Shown piece by piece: positions 1 through 9,528 of a DNA stretch of 64,000 bases. Each line of letters opens with the position of its first letter. Position 1 is the stretch's first letter. Below the pieces are notes generated by a model. It did no database searches and was not told the origin of the DNA. It saw only the letters and a list, made by a program, of their open reading frames with translations. A program made the position numbers and the translations under genes. This stretch comes from Gammaproteobacteria bacterium (GTDB lineage: Bacteria > Pseudomonadota > Gammaproteobacteria > Pseudomonadales > Azotimanducaceae), in the NCBI GenBank assembly GCA_020832085.1, contig JAFIFJ010000072.1:1-64000 (forward strand), read 5' to 3'.

Positions 1-777
1 CTCAAGCTAGAAGACAGAGGTCTGGTATCCAGCACCGGTGGCGCCCGCGCCCGCGCGCGACTGGCCAGTGCGCGCGCCGACCTCAGCCAGCGTGAACTCG
101 ATCTGGCCCATACCGCCATCCGGGCGCCCTTCGACGGGGTCGTGGAGGAACGCCCGGTGGAACTCGGCGACTACCTTACCGCCGGTCAGGTCTGTGCCGA
201 AGTCCTCGACCCCGATCCCCTGCTGCTGGTCGGCCAGCTCTCAGAGCGGGATGTGGCCCGCATTCAGGTCGGCGACCCGGGCCAGGGTCGACTGCTCACC
301 GGTGAGTCCGTCCGCGGCGTGATCACCTATCTGGCCCAGAGCGCTCATCCGAGCACCCGGACCTTCCGCGTCGAGGTTGCGGTGAACAATGCAGATGCGC
401 GACTCAGGGAGGGCATCACCACCGAACTGCTCCTCCCCGTGGAGCAGCACCGCGCCCATCACATTCCGTCCTCCGTGCTGGCCCTCGACGACGTCGGCGA
501 ACTCGGTGTGCGCATTCTCAATGACGATGACCGGGTCGAGTTCGTCCGCATCCGCATCATTCGCGACAGTCCAGACGGCCTCTGGGTCACGGGCCTGCCC
601 GAAGTCGTCACCCTGATCACGGTGGGCCAGGAACTGGTGGTGCCCGGAGAGCGTGTTCGACCGGTGCCCGAGGCCGAGACGCCCTCTGCGCCGGCGGCGT
701 TGAGCGCATCGCCGCTGCTGCTGGAAACCGGAGCCGTGTCGAGTCGCAGCAGCGAGTCCGGAGCGCCCGCACCGTGA
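1..777 (+). CDS. RND efflux periplasmic adaptor (HlyD/AcrA family), 5' end outside window
   Basis: The frame is open from the first base, so the N-terminus and signal sequence are missing. The visible part starts in the alpha-helical hairpin (alternating Ala/Arg/Leu, then ADLSQRELDLAHT) and enters the second half of the lipoyl domain at IRAPFDGVVEERPVELGDYL, followed by beta-barrel sequence. These are the standard parts of a membrane-fusion protein that bridges an inner-membrane RND pump and an outer-membrane channel. The TGA stop overlaps the GTG start of the RND permease (GTGA), so the two are translationally coupled. The C-terminal 40 residues are Pro/Ala/Ser rich and probably disordered. 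Substrate cannot be inferred. Confidence 0.9.
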   Translation, partial: LKLEDRGLVSSTGGARARARLASARADLSQRELDLAHTAIRAPFDGVVEERPVELGDYLTAGQVCAEVLDPDPLLLVGQLSERDVARIQVGDPGQGRLLTGESVRGVITYLAQSAHPSTRTFRVEVAVNNADARLREGITTELLLPVEQHRAHHIPSSVLALDDVGELGVRILNDDDRVEFVRIRIIRDSPDGLWVTGLPEVVTLITVGQELVVPGERVRPVPEAETPSAPAALSASPLLLETGAVSSRSSESGAPAP

Positions 778-3700
778 ACGCCATGATCGATTGGGCGGTG
801 CAACGCAGCCGCACCTCCATGTCCCTGCTGGCCATGGTCCTGATCGTGGGTGGCTGGTCCTACCTCGCCATGCCCATCGAGGCCGAGCCGAACATCCAGG
901 TACCGGTCTTCATCATCACCATTCCCCACGAGGGGATCTCGCCAGAGGACTCCGAGCGCCTGCTGGTCATGCCCATGGAGACCGAGCTGCGGTCCATCCA
1001 GGGCGTCAAGGAAATCACCGCCTATGCCGCGGAGGGGTCGGCCACCATCGTGGTGGAGTTCGACGCCAACTTCGACGCCACCCGTGGCCTGATGGACGTC
1101 CGCGAGGCCACCAGCCGGGCGCGCCCGAAGATGCCGGAGACGGCTGACGAGCCCATCATCTCAGAGATCACCACCGTCGATTTCCCCATCATCACGGTGA
1201 ATTTCGCCGGTGAGAACGTTCCGGAGCGCGCGCTCTACAACGCCGCCATGCGCGCCAAGGACGAACTCGAGGCCCTGCCCTCGGTGCTCGAAGTTCAGAT
1301 GCGCGGCCACCGGGAGGAAGTGCTGGAGATCGTGGTCGATCCGGCGCTGCTGGAAACCTACGACATCGACCTCAATCAGCTCATCACCAGCGTCAGCCAG
1401 AACAATCGCCTGATTCCCGCCGGGGCGCTGGACGCCAGCTCCGGACGCTTCTCGGTGAAAGTTCCGGGAGTCATCGAAACGCCCCAGGACCTGTTCGGCA
1501 TTCCGGTGAAGACCGAGGGCGACACGGTGGTCACCCTCATCGACGTCGCCAGCATCCGCCGCACCTTCCGGGACCGGACCAGCTACGCCCGGGTCAATGG
1601 CATTCCAGCCATCTCCCTGGAGGTGAGCAAGCGGGTCGATGCCAACCTCATCGACACCGTCGCCGAAACCCGGCGCCTGATCGACGAACTGCGCGGGGCC
1701 TTCCCCGCCGGCGTCCAGGTCTTCTACACCCAGGATCAGGCACCGGATTCCCAGCAGCAGGTGGACGAGCTGACCGGCAACATCGTCACCGCCCTGGCCC
1801 TGGTCATGACCATCGTCGTCGCCGCACTGGGCCTGCGCAGCGGCCTGCTGGTCGGTCTCGCCATTCCCACTTCCTTTCTGTTCGCCGTGACGCTGCTGAA
1901 CGGCTTCGGTTATTCGTTCAACTTCATGGTGATGTTCGGCATGCTGCTGGGCCTGGGCATGCTCATCGACGGCGCCATCGTCGTCACCGAGTTTGCCGAC
2001 CGCAAGATGGCCGAAGGCCTGCACCGCCGTGACGCCTACGCCCTGGCCGCCAAGCGCATGTTCTGGCCGGTGACGGCATCCACCGCCACCACCCTGGCCG
2101 CCTTCCTGCCGCTGATCTTCTGGCCGGGCATCTCCGGCAAGTTCATGCTCTACCTGCCGGTCACGGTGTTCTGCGTCCTGATCGGCTCCCTGCTCTACGC
2201 CCTCTTCTTCGGCCCCGCACTCGGCGCCCTCATCGGCAAGGTCGGTGCACCTGATGCCCGCGCCCTGGAAGAGCTCAACATCCTGGAGAACGGCGATCCG
2301 CGCACCCTGCGCAGCGCCACCGGCGCCTACGCGCGCTTTCTCGACGTCGCCGCCCGCTGGCCCTTTGCCGTCTTCGGGCTGACGCTGCTGATCCTCTGGG
2401 CCTCCTTCACCGCCTACGGCAACTACGGCCGCGGCTTCATTTTCTTCAATGACATGGATCCGATCTTCGCCCGCATCACGGTCAAGGCCCAGGGCAACCT
2501 GAGCGTGGACGAGGTCTACGCCCTGGTGCTGGAAGTCGAGAACGAAGTAGTGCAGGTGCCGGGCATCAAGGCGATCAACACCCGCACCAATCCGCCGGGC
2601 GGTTCGGGATTCCGGGGCTTCAACGTCATCCTCGACGAGATCGGTTCGATCTTCATCGAGATGCACGAGCAGAAAGACCGGCAGATGTCCGGCCAGGAAA
2701 TCCTGGAGGTGATCCGGGAGCGTACCGCCCACCTTGCGGGCATCGAGATCGAGATCCAGGCCTTCGAGGGCGGCCCGCCCGTGGGCAAACCCATCCAGCT
2801 CGAGTTCGCATCGCGCAATGGCGACATTCTGGAACCCGCCGTCACCTGGGTCAGAGAGTGGGTGGAGCACAACGTGGACGGCCTGCGGGATCTTGCCGAT
2901 ACCCGATCGCAGCCCGGTCTGGAGTGGAAACTGGATGTGGATCGAAGCCGGGCGGCAGCCTATGGCGCCAGCGTCACCACGGTGGGCACCGTGGTGCAGA
3001 TGGTCACCGGCGGCCTGAAAATCGCTGAATACCGCCCCTTCGACGCCGAAAAGGAGGTGGACATCCGCGTTCGCTTCCCCGACGAGTACCGTGGCCTGTC
3101 CATGCTCGACGCGCTGCGCATTCCCACGCCCCAGGGCGCCGTGCCCCTGTCCAGCTTCGTGACCCAGACCACGGTGCCCAATGTGGATACGATTCAGCGC
3201 GTGGGCGGTGTCCGGGTGGAGTACCTGCGCGCGAACGTCGCCCCGGGCGTCCTGGCCGATGAAAAAGTTCGGGAAATCCAGGCTTGGCTGGACACCCAGG
3301 CCCTGGATCCGGCCCTGCGCATTCAGTTCCGGGGTGCCAACGAGGAGCAGGAGGACGCCATGGCCTTCGTCGGCCTCGCCTTCCTGCTGTCACTGCTGCT
3401 GATGTTCGTGCTGCTGGTGACCCAGTTCAACAGCTTCTATCAGGCCGCGCTGATCCTGTTCGCGGTGGTCATGTCCACGGCGGGCGTCCTCATGGGCCTG
3501 CTGATCACCGGCTCGCCCTTCAGCGCCATCCTGACCGGCGTCGCCATCGTGGCCCTGGCGGGCATCGTGGTGAACAACAACATCGTGCTCATCGACACCT
3601 TCAACGGTTTGCGCCGGGAACGCCCGGATCTGGACGACATCACCCTCATCGTGCGCACCGGCGCCCAGCGCCTGCGCCCGGTCCTCCTGACCACGGTGAC

Positions 3701-3983
3701 GACCATCTTCGGCCTGCTGCCCATTGCGAACCACCTCAGCGTCGACCTCATTGCCCGTGACATCACCTTCGGCGGCCGTACCGCCCAGTTCTGGGTACCG
3801 CTGGCTCAAAGCATCGTCGCCGGCCTGACCTTCGCCACAGTGCTGACCCTGGTGGCGACGCCCGCCATGCTGGCCATCCCGCAGCGTCTGCGCGAGACCG
3901 TCCTACCCTGGATGAGGTTCCTGCGCCGGATCCTGTGGCGCTCCGGGCGCAATCTGCGCCGCAGCCTGCGCGGTCCGGCATAG
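774..3983 (+). CDS. RND efflux transporter permease (AcrB/HAE-like)
   Basis: This 1069-aa protein has the full RND length and layout: one N-terminal membrane segment, a large periplasmic loop, a six-helix block from about residue 335, a second periplasmic loop, and a second block from about residue 865. It would be an inner-membrane proton-driven exporter working with the coupled adaptor upstream. The TM4 motif reads LIDGAIVV, where typical HAE pumps have two adjacent aspartates, and the TM10 motif reads VNNNIVLID without the AcrB-type lysine, so the proton relay differs from AcrB. The GTG start overlaps the adaptor stop; an ATG three codons later is an alternative. No outer-membrane factor gene follows, so a channel encoded elsewhere is likely. 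Confidence 0.93.
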   Translation: MNAMIDWAVQRSRTSMSLLAMVLIVGGWSYLAMPIEAEPNIQVPVFIITIPHEGISPEDSERLLVMPMETELRSIQGVKEITAYAAEGSATIVVEFDANFDATRGLMDVREATSRARPKMPETADEPIISEITTVDFPIITVNFAGENVPERALYNAAMRAKDELEALPSVLEVQMRGHREEVLEIVVDPALLETYDIDLNQLITSVSQNNRLIPAGALDASSGRFSVKVPGVIETPQDLFGIPVKTEGDTVVTLIDVASIRRTFRDRTSYARVNGIPAISLEVSKRVDANLIDTVAETRRLIDELRGAFPAGVQVFYTQDQAPDSQQQVDELTGNIVTALALVMTIVVAALGLRSGLLVGLAIPTSFLFAVTLLNGFGYSFNFMVMFGMLLGLGMLIDGAIVVTEFADRKMAEGLHRRDAYALAAKRMFWPVTASTATTLAAFLPLIFWPGISGKFMLYLPVTVFCVLIGSLLYALFFGPALGALIGKVGAPDARALEELNILENGDPRTLRSATGAYARFLDVAARWPFAVFGLTLLILWASFTAYGNYGRGFIFFNDMDPIFARITVKAQGNLSVDEVYALVLEVENEVVQVPGIKAINTRTNPPGGSGFRGFNVILDEIGSIFIEMHEQKDRQMSGQEILEVIRERTAHLAGIEIEIQAFEGGPPVGKPIQLEFASRNGDILEPAVTWVREWVEHNVDGLRDLADTRSQPGLEWKLDVDRSRAAAYGASVTTVGTVVQMVTGGLKIAEYRPFDAEKEVDIRVRFPDEYRGLSMLDALRIPTPQGAVPLSSFVTQTTVPNVDTIQRVGGVRVEYLRANVAPGVLADEKVREIQAWLDTQALDPALRIQFRGANEEQEDAMAFVGLAFLLSLLLMFVLLVTQFNSFYQAALILFAVVMSTAGVLMGLLITGSPFSAILTGVAIVALAGIVVNNNIVLIDTFNGLRRERPDLDDITLIVRTGAQRLRPVLLTTVTTIFGLLPIANHLSVDLIARDITFGGRTAQFWVPLAQSIVAGLTFATVLTLVATPAMLAIPQRLRETVLPWMRFLRRILWRSGRNLRRSLRGPA

Positions 3984-4295
3984 CGAACGCGAACAGCCTG
4001 CGCACAGCTGTGCCCTGTGAGGGCCTTCTGGGGACAATCCGGGGAGGGGAGAAGAAAAAAAATCCCCCGGCGACAAGGGATTGGGGAGGGGAGGGGAGAT
4101 GTCGCCGGGGGTACTGCTTAACCTGTACAACCTTAGATGGTGGCTATCGGAAAAAGTTCCAAGGCCGCCACCCGAAGACACTGCAAATAATGACGCAACG
4201 CACAATAAAGCGTCAAGAAAAATCCGTCAGTTCAGTCTTTTTTGTGCCCACCATCACAGTTTTCCACCCAGCCTGAATGCCGGACGGCGCACCCA
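3984..4295. other. Intergenic region between convergent genes
   Basis: These 312 bases lie after the RND permease and before the 3' end of the minus-strand 91-aa gene. They hold a long inverted repeat (separate entry) within a purine-rich GGGGAGGGGA stretch, then a more AT-rich tract around 4180-4260 with a T6 run. I see no convincing gene. Confidence 0.6.
4064..4111 (+). terminator. Perfect 12-bp inverted repeat, possible terminator of the RND operon
   Basis: CCCCCGGCGACA at 4064-4075 is exactly complementary to TGTCGCCGGGGG at 4100-4111, with a 24-nt purine-rich loop. It begins 80 bases after the permease stop. The stem is very GC rich, but no U-run follows, so it may be a factor-dependent terminator or an mRNA 3'-end stabiliser and not a classical intrinsic terminator. 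Confidence 0.45.
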
Positions 4296-4571
4296 TCAGT
4301 CGTGTTCCCTGAGATCCACATGATCGTAGATGCCGGTAACATTGGCAAAATTCAGGAACAGCGTATGGGCCACATGGGCGTGGGGATCGTGCAGGTGGTA
4401 CTTGAAACGGACCTGCGGACTGCCCTGCAGAAAGGCATCGTAATCCTTCGTCAACTGCCGAACGTCGCTCGGCATGTCCTTGGACCAGGTCGCCCTGAAG
4501 GGCCCGAGTACCGCACCTCCCTGCAGGCAGACGGTGATCTCGTGATTGGTCAGTCTCTCTTCGGTCTTCAT
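4296..4571 (-). CDS. Hypothetical protein, 91 aa
   Basis: A small soluble protein beginning MKTEERLTNHEITVCLQGG. The start is supported by AAGGAG nine bases upstream of the ATG. It has no signal peptide or membrane segment. The C-terminal part is rich in His and Asp (YHLHDPHAHVAHT), which could bind a metal, but I do not recognise the family. It stands alone, divergent from the luciferase-like oxidoreductase gene 87 bases away. Real-gene status rests on the good ribosome site and protein-like composition. Confidence 0.6.
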   Translation of the reverse strand: MKTEERLTNHEITVCLQGGAVLGPFRATWSKDMPSDVRQLTKDYDAFLQGSPQVRFKYHLHDPHAHVAHTLFLNFANVTGIYDHVDLREHD

Positions 4572-4658
4572 GCCATCTCTCTCCTTTGCACCATGCGAGT
4601 ATAGCGCTGTGCGTCCAGGCCGTTATCCTGGTCCGCCGCCCATCCAGGATTCGCCACC

Positions 4659-5639
4659 ATGACAGCCATCCGCTTCGGTGCCCACCTCGGTCAGCAGAAT
4701 CTCGACTTCCCCACCCTGCGCGCCACATGGCGGGCCCTCGATGACGCCGGCCTGGACTGGATCTCCGCCTGGGATCACTTCTATGAGGCGCCGCCTGCAG
4801 GGGGCACACAGCCCCATTTCGAGGCTCTGAGCGTCCTCGGCGCCCTGGCCGCGGAAACCCGCCATGCGCGCATTGGCTGTCTCGTGTTCTACGTCGGCTA
4901 TCGCAACCCGGCGCTGCTGGCCAAGGCGGCGACGACCCTGGACCATATCAGCGGTGGGCGCTTCGAACTCGGTCTGGGCGCCGGCTGGCACCACTGGGAG
5001 GCCAGCGCCTACGGCTACGACTTCCCGGCTCTGGGCACCCGCCTGGACATGCTCGACGAGGCCACCACCCTGATCCGGAGCATGCTCGACGAGGAACGCA
5101 CCACCTTCAACGGCCACCACTACCGCGCCGAGAACGCCAGCTGCCTGCCCCGCCCCATTCAGCAGCGCCTGCCCATCTGGATCGGCGGGGTGGGTGAGAA
5201 ACGCACCCTGCGTCTGGTGGCACGCCACGCAGACGGCTGGAACGCAGCCTATGTGTCGCCCAAGGAGTTTGCCCGGCTGTCAGCGATTCTGGACCACTGG
5301 TGCGAAGTGGAAGGCCGCGACCCGACCCAGATCCGGCGCGGCATCAACCTGAGCTTTCATCTCGGATTGGACGCCCGGGACGCCGAGCGCGAAACCCGAC
5401 GCATGGAGCAGGACTGGGGCCCCATGGCCGCCCGGGTCCGGGAAGGCGCACTGATGGGCACGCCGGAGAGCGCCAAAGCCACCATTGCGGCTTATCTGGA
5501 CGCGGGGGCCACCGACGTCAACATCGCCCTGCGGGCGCCCTGGAATCAGGCAGCCCTGGACGCTTACATCAACGAATGCCTGCCGGCACTGCGGGCGCAA
5601 AACGGCATCCCATCAAGCGCCCCGCCATCAGTGGGATAA
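4659..5639 (+). CDS. LLM class oxidoreductase (F420- or flavin-dependent)
   Basis: A 326-aa bacterial luciferase-like TIM-barrel protein. Family features include the N-terminal FGAHLGQQNLDF strand, the SAWDHFY motif, HARIGCLV, the TTLDHISGGRFELGLGAGW signature and the C-terminal LPIWIGGVGEKRTLRLVARHADGWN strand that normally contacts the cofactor phosphate. Members oxidise or reduce diverse substrates using F420 or FMN; the sequence alone does not settle which. An upstream AGGA supports the ATG. The gene is monocistronic, followed 13 bases after its stop by a hexanucleotide repeat. A second family member lies at 34534-35379. Confidence 0.85.
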   Translation: MTAIRFGAHLGQQNLDFPTLRATWRALDDAGLDWISAWDHFYEAPPAGGTQPHFEALSVLGALAAETRHARIGCLVFYVGYRNPALLAKAATTLDHISGGRFELGLGAGWHHWEASAYGYDFPALGTRLDMLDEATTLIRSMLDEERTTFNGHHYRAENASCLPRPIQQRLPIWIGGVGEKRTLRLVARHADGWNAAYVSPKEFARLSAILDHWCEVEGRDPTQIRRGINLSFHLGLDARDAERETRRMEQDWGPMAARVREGALMGTPESAKATIAAYLDAGATDVNIALRAPWNQAALDAYINECLPALRAQNGIPSSAPPSVG

Positions 5640-5652
5640 CCCAAATCTGGCT

Positions 5653-5703
5653 CGGTATCGGTATCGGTATCGGTATCGGTATCGGTATCGGTATCGGTAT
5701 CGG
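5653..5703. repeat. Hexanucleotide tandem repeat (CGGTAT), 8.5 copies
   Basis: Eight perfect copies of CGGTAT plus CGG, uninterrupted, in the 125-base gap between the convergent ends of the luciferase-like oxidoreductase gene and the TMEM220-like gene. The unit is a multiple of three. An antisense reading would give a poly-Arg-Tyr tract, but it is not part of any convincing gene. Copy number is probably unstable. Confidence 0.95.
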
Positions 5704-5764
5704 AAAAGCCTACCGAAACCGAAACACCTCCCAGCAAGGGCAATCCGGCGGGTGCAGCGTGGAT

Positions 5765-6151
5765 TCAGTGCGACGTGCGGGGGTCGGAGTACTGCTCTTC
5801 GTCCTGGGCACCCTTCATGCGACAGGTGTAGGCCGAGACCACGGCCAGCATGCAGAACGTCGCCGCCAGCAGGGCCAGGGGACGGGCATTGCCGTCGGTG
5901 TGGTACCACTCGGGTCCAAGGTGGGGTGCGCGGGAGAAGAAGCCGAAGGCGAAGATGAACAGGGTGACGGTGGCAGCGACAGCGAGAATGCGAAGGGTCC
6001 AGAGGTGCAGATGGGCTTTGCAGATGGTCAACGAGAGTGCGACGCCGGAACCGTAGATCCCCATCCACAGCCACCCCTGGGGGTCGCCAATGTGGGTAAG
6101 CATCAGCAATGCCAGGATGGTCGCAATGGAGCAGTTGACCCAACGCTGCAT
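5765..6151 (-). CDS. TMEM220-like small membrane protein
   Basis: A 128-aa protein with about four predicted membrane helices. Near the N-terminus it carries THIGDPQGWLWMGIYG, which resembles the NDPDPxxWxxxYG signature of the transmembrane 220 family, whose function is unknown. The start at 6151 is chosen because GAGAGGG precedes it at good spacing; the open frame reaches further upstream but with a poor N-terminus. The C-terminus is hydrophilic and acidic. It probably sits in the inner membrane and stands alone. Confidence 0.65.
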   Translation of the reverse strand: MQRWVNCSIATILALLMLTHIGDPQGWLWMGIYGSGVALSLTICKAHLHLWTLRILAVAATVTLFIFAFGFFSRAPHLGPEWYHTDGNARPLALLAATFCMLAVVSAYTCRMKGAQDEEQYSDPRTSH

Positions 6152-6378
6152 AACCGGCCCTCTCGCTGTGGCGTCACATGGTCGCGTCACATGAACGTTA
6201 CTCGTGGTAACGACCCCGGATTGAACCACCCGCCCACCATCAGCGCAAGCCGCAGTGCGTTTGCCGGCGGGCGCTGCTGACGAGCGGGCGGCCCCGGGAC
6301 CGCCTCAGCGCTGCGGCGCCATGTCCCGATTCATGCTGCATCGCACAACGAAGTACTGAGAAGTACTGAAACGACCGC

Positions 6379-6930
6379 TCAATCTTCCAGCCGGGGCAGA
6401 TCGGGATCCGGCTGCACACCAAAACTGTTGAGCACCATGCTCACCATGTTGTACTGCCCCACGGTGAACACCACGTCCATGAGCTGCTCGGTGGACCAGG
6501 TCTTGGCCAGTTTCGCCCAGGTCGCGTCGCTGACGTGGGCATCGGCGTGCAACTCATCGACGGCCTCGATCAGCGCCCGGTCGACGGCACTCCAGCCCTC
6601 GGCCGCGGCGCCTTCCTTGATGCGCTGAATTTCGGCGTCCGTGAGCCCACAGTCGCGTCCGATCAGGACGTGCTGTCCCCATTCGTAGCCCGCCCGGCAC
6701 AGCCAGCCGATACGCAGGATCAGGATCTCGCGTTCCCGCGGCGGCAGGGTCGACTTGCCCAGAATGTGATTGGCGAACACCAGCCAGCGGCGCAGCAGTT
6801 CAGGGTGGTTACACAGGGTCTTGAAGATGTTCAGGGGTTCGCTGGCGCCGAACTTGGCCATGATCGCCTGCGCATCCGCATTCCACTCTTCCCGACTCAA
6901 CGCCGGTATCCGGGCTTCTGTCAGCCGCAT
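6379..6930 (-). CDS. Carboxymuconolactone decarboxylase family protein
   Basis: A 183-aa protein with an AhpD/CMD-like helical core: [25 protein letters not shown] followed by [13 protein letters not shown]. The CxxC pair of AhpD peroxidases is absent; the segment reads [11 protein letters not shown], as in the group named for gamma-carboxymuconolactone decarboxylase, many of which have unassigned reactions. GGAGGAG upstream of 6930 decides the start over longer alternatives. It is divergent from glyoxalase I, 121 bases away, and could share regulation with it. Exact substrate unknown. Confidence 0.8.
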   Translation of the reverse strand: MRLTEARIPALSREEWNADAQAIMAKFGASEPLNIFKTLCNHPELLRRWLVFANHILGKSTLPPREREILILRIGWLCRAGYEWGQHVLIGRDCGLTDAEIQRIKEGAAAEGWSAVDRALIEAVDELHADAHVSDATWAKLAKTWSTEQLMDVVFTVGQYNMVSMVLNSFGVQPDPDLPRLED

Positions 6931-7051
6931 GCTGCTCTCCTCCAAGGTACATGAGGCGGTCAGCATAGCCCGAAGGCCAGCCCGACGTCCGGTCCCTGTC
7001 GACCCGGGCGATGGTACCTTAGCGCCACCATCTGGAAGCCAAGGAGCAACC

Positions 7052-7585
7052 ATGACCAGGCACGGTGAAACCGCACCCGGCGTCTGCGCCGAACAGCATC
7101 CCTCGACCCGTGATTTCGTGTTCAACCAGACCATGTTGCGGATCAAGGACCCCGACCGGTCCCTGGACTTCTATACCCGCATTCTCGGCATGACCCTGAT
7201 TCGCAAACTCGACTTTCCGCAAGCCGAGTTCTCCCTCTACTTCCTCGGCCTGCTCTCGGATTCAGAAGTCGCGGCCATGCCCGAGGACGACTCCGAACGC
7301 TCGGAGTGGCTGTTCAGCCAGCGCGCCCTGCTGGAACTGACCCACAACTGGGGCACGGAGAAGGACCCTGATCAGGCCTACCACGACGGCAACAGCGACC
7401 CCCGTGGCTTCGGACACATCGGCATCGCCGTACCGGACGTCTATGCCGCCTGCGAGCGCTTCGAGTCTCTCGGCGTGGACTTCGTCAAGCGCCCCGACGA
7501 GGGGCGCATGAAGGGTCTGGCGTTCATCAAGGACCCGGACGGCTACTGGGTGGAGATTCTCGCCCCGCGCAACATGCGCTTCTGA
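7052..7585 (+). CDS. gloA: Lactoylglutathione lyase (glyoxalase I)
   Basis: A 177-aa protein that isomerises the methylglyoxal-glutathione hemithioacetal to S-lactoylglutathione. The four expected metal ligands are visible: Gln26 (FNQTML), Glu95 (LLELTHNWG), His122 (GFGHIGIAV) and Glu168 (GYWVEIL). The insert between the two halves is long, as in the eukaryote/Pseudomonas-type zinc enzymes. AAGGAG lies six bases before the ATG. It has its own short leader and no partner in an operon. Confidence 0.93.
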   Translation: MTRHGETAPGVCAEQHPSTRDFVFNQTMLRIKDPDRSLDFYTRILGMTLIRKLDFPQAEFSLYFLGLLSDSEVAAMPEDDSERSEWLFSQRALLELTHNWGTEKDPDQAYHDGNSDPRGFGHIGIAVPDVYAACERFESLGVDFVKRPDEGRMKGLAFIKDPDGYWVEILAPRNMRF

Positions 7586-7599
7586 TCCAGCCCCTGTCC

Positions 7600-9396
7600 T
7601 CAAGGCTGCAGATCGAGCGCCGTTCTCATGGCCACCGGACGCGGGTCCAGCAGCGTGGCGGTGATGGCTTCATCACGGGCCGGATCCGGCGGGTTCAGCG
7701 GATCACGGGGCCGGATGCCGTGGTCGATGACCAGCCGCGCCAGCAGCAGGCGGCGCGCATCCCCGCGCAGGGCGTGGATGCGTCCCCCTTCCCAGGTCAT
7801 CAGCGCGGCGCTGGCGGCCTGATACAGCAGACTGGTCGCCTGCCGGACCTGGCTCTCCCTGTCAGGATCTGCTGCCGCCCGCTCGGCCACCCGCACCGCG
7901 CCATCGACGATGGTTCGGCACTCATCGCGCAACGCCGCCGGAACGGTGATGGCCTCGTCCAGACGGCCATGCAGATCCGCGGCAAAGGCTCCGGCGCAGC
8001 CCTTGCGGCCCACGGCCCGCTGGATGGCATCCAGGGCCACGATGTTCGACGTTCCTTCCCAGATCGATCCGAGGTGGGCGTCGCGAACCAGCCGCGGATT
8101 GACGAAATCCTCCACGTAGCCGCAGCCGCCACGCATTTCCATGGCGTCCGCGGTGACCTTGCGGGCATCCCGGGTGCTGCGGAACTTGAGTACCGGGGTC
8201 GCCAGCCGAAGCACGTCCGCCGCAACCGGGTCGAGACGGCGACGACCCGGGCCGCCCTCGGCACGATCGAGGGCATCGGCGGTGTACAGCCACATGGACA
8301 GCGCCTGTTCCGAGGGCACCATGAGTTTCAGCATCTGCCGCCGCGCCAGCGGCAGCTGATCCAGCGGCCTGCCAAAGGCCCTGCGGTAGTGCAGCACGGT
8401 GGCCGCATCGTGTACGGCCCGGCGCATGAGCGCCGCCGACTTCACGCCGTTGGACAGCCGCGAGTGATTGACCATCTCCATCATCTGGGCGAAACCCCGA
8501 TCGAGTTCCCCCAGGGGCCAAGCCATGGCGCCTTCGAGAACGATCTCGCCGCTGGCCATGGAGCGCGTTCCGAGCTTGTCCTTCAGGCGCACGATGCGAT
8601 AGCGATTGGGGGTCCCGTCGTCCAGCAGCCGGGGCATGACGAACAGGGCCAGGCCTGCGCTGCCCTCGGGGGCCCCTTCCGGCCGGGCCAGCAGGGTCAT
8701 CACGTCGGCGGAGACGTTGGAGCAGAACCACTTCTCACCGTGCAATTGCCACGACCCATCCACCCGCCGCGCCACCGTGGTGGCGGCCCCCACATCCGAG
8801 CCACCCTCCTTCTCGGTCATGAACTGGGCACCCTGCCAGTGCCGGTCCATATCCTGGGTGAGCATGCGATCGAGCAGCCGCTTGCGCAGCTCCGGGCTGC
8901 CGAAGCGACGGATCAGGTAGGCGGCGGAGTCCGTGACGTTGATCGGGCAGCCAAGGCCGAACTCAGCCTGATTGAACAGGAACGTGAAAGCATGCTTGGC
9001 CACCATGGGCAGCGGCCGGGTGCAGCCGAGCACGCCCGGGCGGTGGCTCATCGCGTGGAGACCGAACTCGCCGAAGGCGTAGCGCTCGAGTTCCCGGTAG
9101 GCGGGATGAAACTCGACGCTCTGAATGTCCCCTCCGAAGCGGTCCCTGGCATGCAGCTGCGGAGGATGACGGTCGGCCTGCCGCGCGAGGACATCGAGCT
9201 CGTTGGCTGCCAGTCCGCCGAGGCGCTCCAGATGCGGCAGCAGCTGGGCACTCAGATCCGCGGGCAGGTAGACGTCCAGCAGGTCGCGCAGGCTCTGATC
9301 CGCCGCGAAGAAGTTCATGCCGGTGGTGTCCGGAGCGATGGCGTGACCTGACCGGGCATCCTTCCGGGCCAAAGGCGAAAGTAAGGGCAAGGACAT
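7600..9396 (-). CDS. Acyl-CoA dehydrogenase, AidB-like
   Basis: A 598-aa flavoprotein. The signatures FMTEKEGGSDVG, GEKWFCSNVSADV and RLKDKLGTRSMASGEI, and the C-terminal GGCGYVEDFVNPRLVRDAHLGSIWEGTSN, are those of the AidB branch of acyl-CoA dehydrogenases, longer than ordinary fatty-acid enzymes. AidB in E. coli belongs to the alkylation response; family members elsewhere act on unknown acyl-CoA substrates. GGGGAG six bases before 9396 selects this ATG among several. It is downstream of, and co-oriented with, the TetR gene (163-base gap), so the regulator may control it. Confidence 0.88.
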   Translation of the reverse strand: MSLPLLSPLARKDARSGHAIAPDTTGMNFFAADQSLRDLLDVYLPADLSAQLLPHLERLGGLAANELDVLARQADRHPPQLHARDRFGGDIQSVEFHPAYRELERYAFGEFGLHAMSHRPGVLGCTRPLPMVAKHAFTFLFNQAEFGLGCPINVTDSAAYLIRRFGSPELRKRLLDRMLTQDMDRHWQGAQFMTEKEGGSDVGAATTVARRVDGSWQLHGEKWFCSNVSADVMTLLARPEGAPEGSAGLALFVMPRLLDDGTPNRYRIVRLKDKLGTRSMASGEIVLEGAMAWPLGELDRGFAQMMEMVNHSRLSNGVKSAALMRRAVHDAATVLHYRRAFGRPLDQLPLARRQMLKLMVPSEQALSMWLYTADALDRAEGGPGRRRLDPVAADVLRLATPVLKFRSTRDARKVTADAMEMRGGCGYVEDFVNPRLVRDAHLGSIWEGTSNIVALDAIQRAVGRKGCAGAFAADLHGRLDEAITVPAALRDECRTIVDGAVRVAERAAADPDRESQVRQATSLLYQAASAALMTWEGGRIHALRGDARRLLLARLVIDHGIRPRDPLNPPDPARDEAITATLLDPRPVAMRTALDLQP

Positions 9397-9528
9397 CAGC
9401 ATCTCCCCAACAGCAGGGCGCGCAGGCGGACGGCCGCGCGGAGCGTGGCATTCTGCCACCAGTGGGCGACTCCGTCTGTGGCACCCTTCGCAGGTTGCCG
9501 GACGCAGGCCGTTCCCGAAATCTGGGGA

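Noticed and set aside
1161-2870. Long minus-strand open frame opposite the first RND permease
   Set aside because: Low-complexity His/Gln/Gly/Asp sequence typical of the antisense of GC-rich genes; the plus strand encodes a full RND protein.
5628-6143. Minus-strand frame ending in an Arg-Tyr repeat
   Set aside because: The repeat tract is the translated (CGGTAT) microsatellite; the TMEM220-like gene in another frame has a good ribosome site.
6240-6422. Small minus-strand frame downstream of the TMEM220-like gene
   Set aside because: Overlaps the end of the carboxymuconolactone decarboxylase gene, no ribosome site, no protein-like features.
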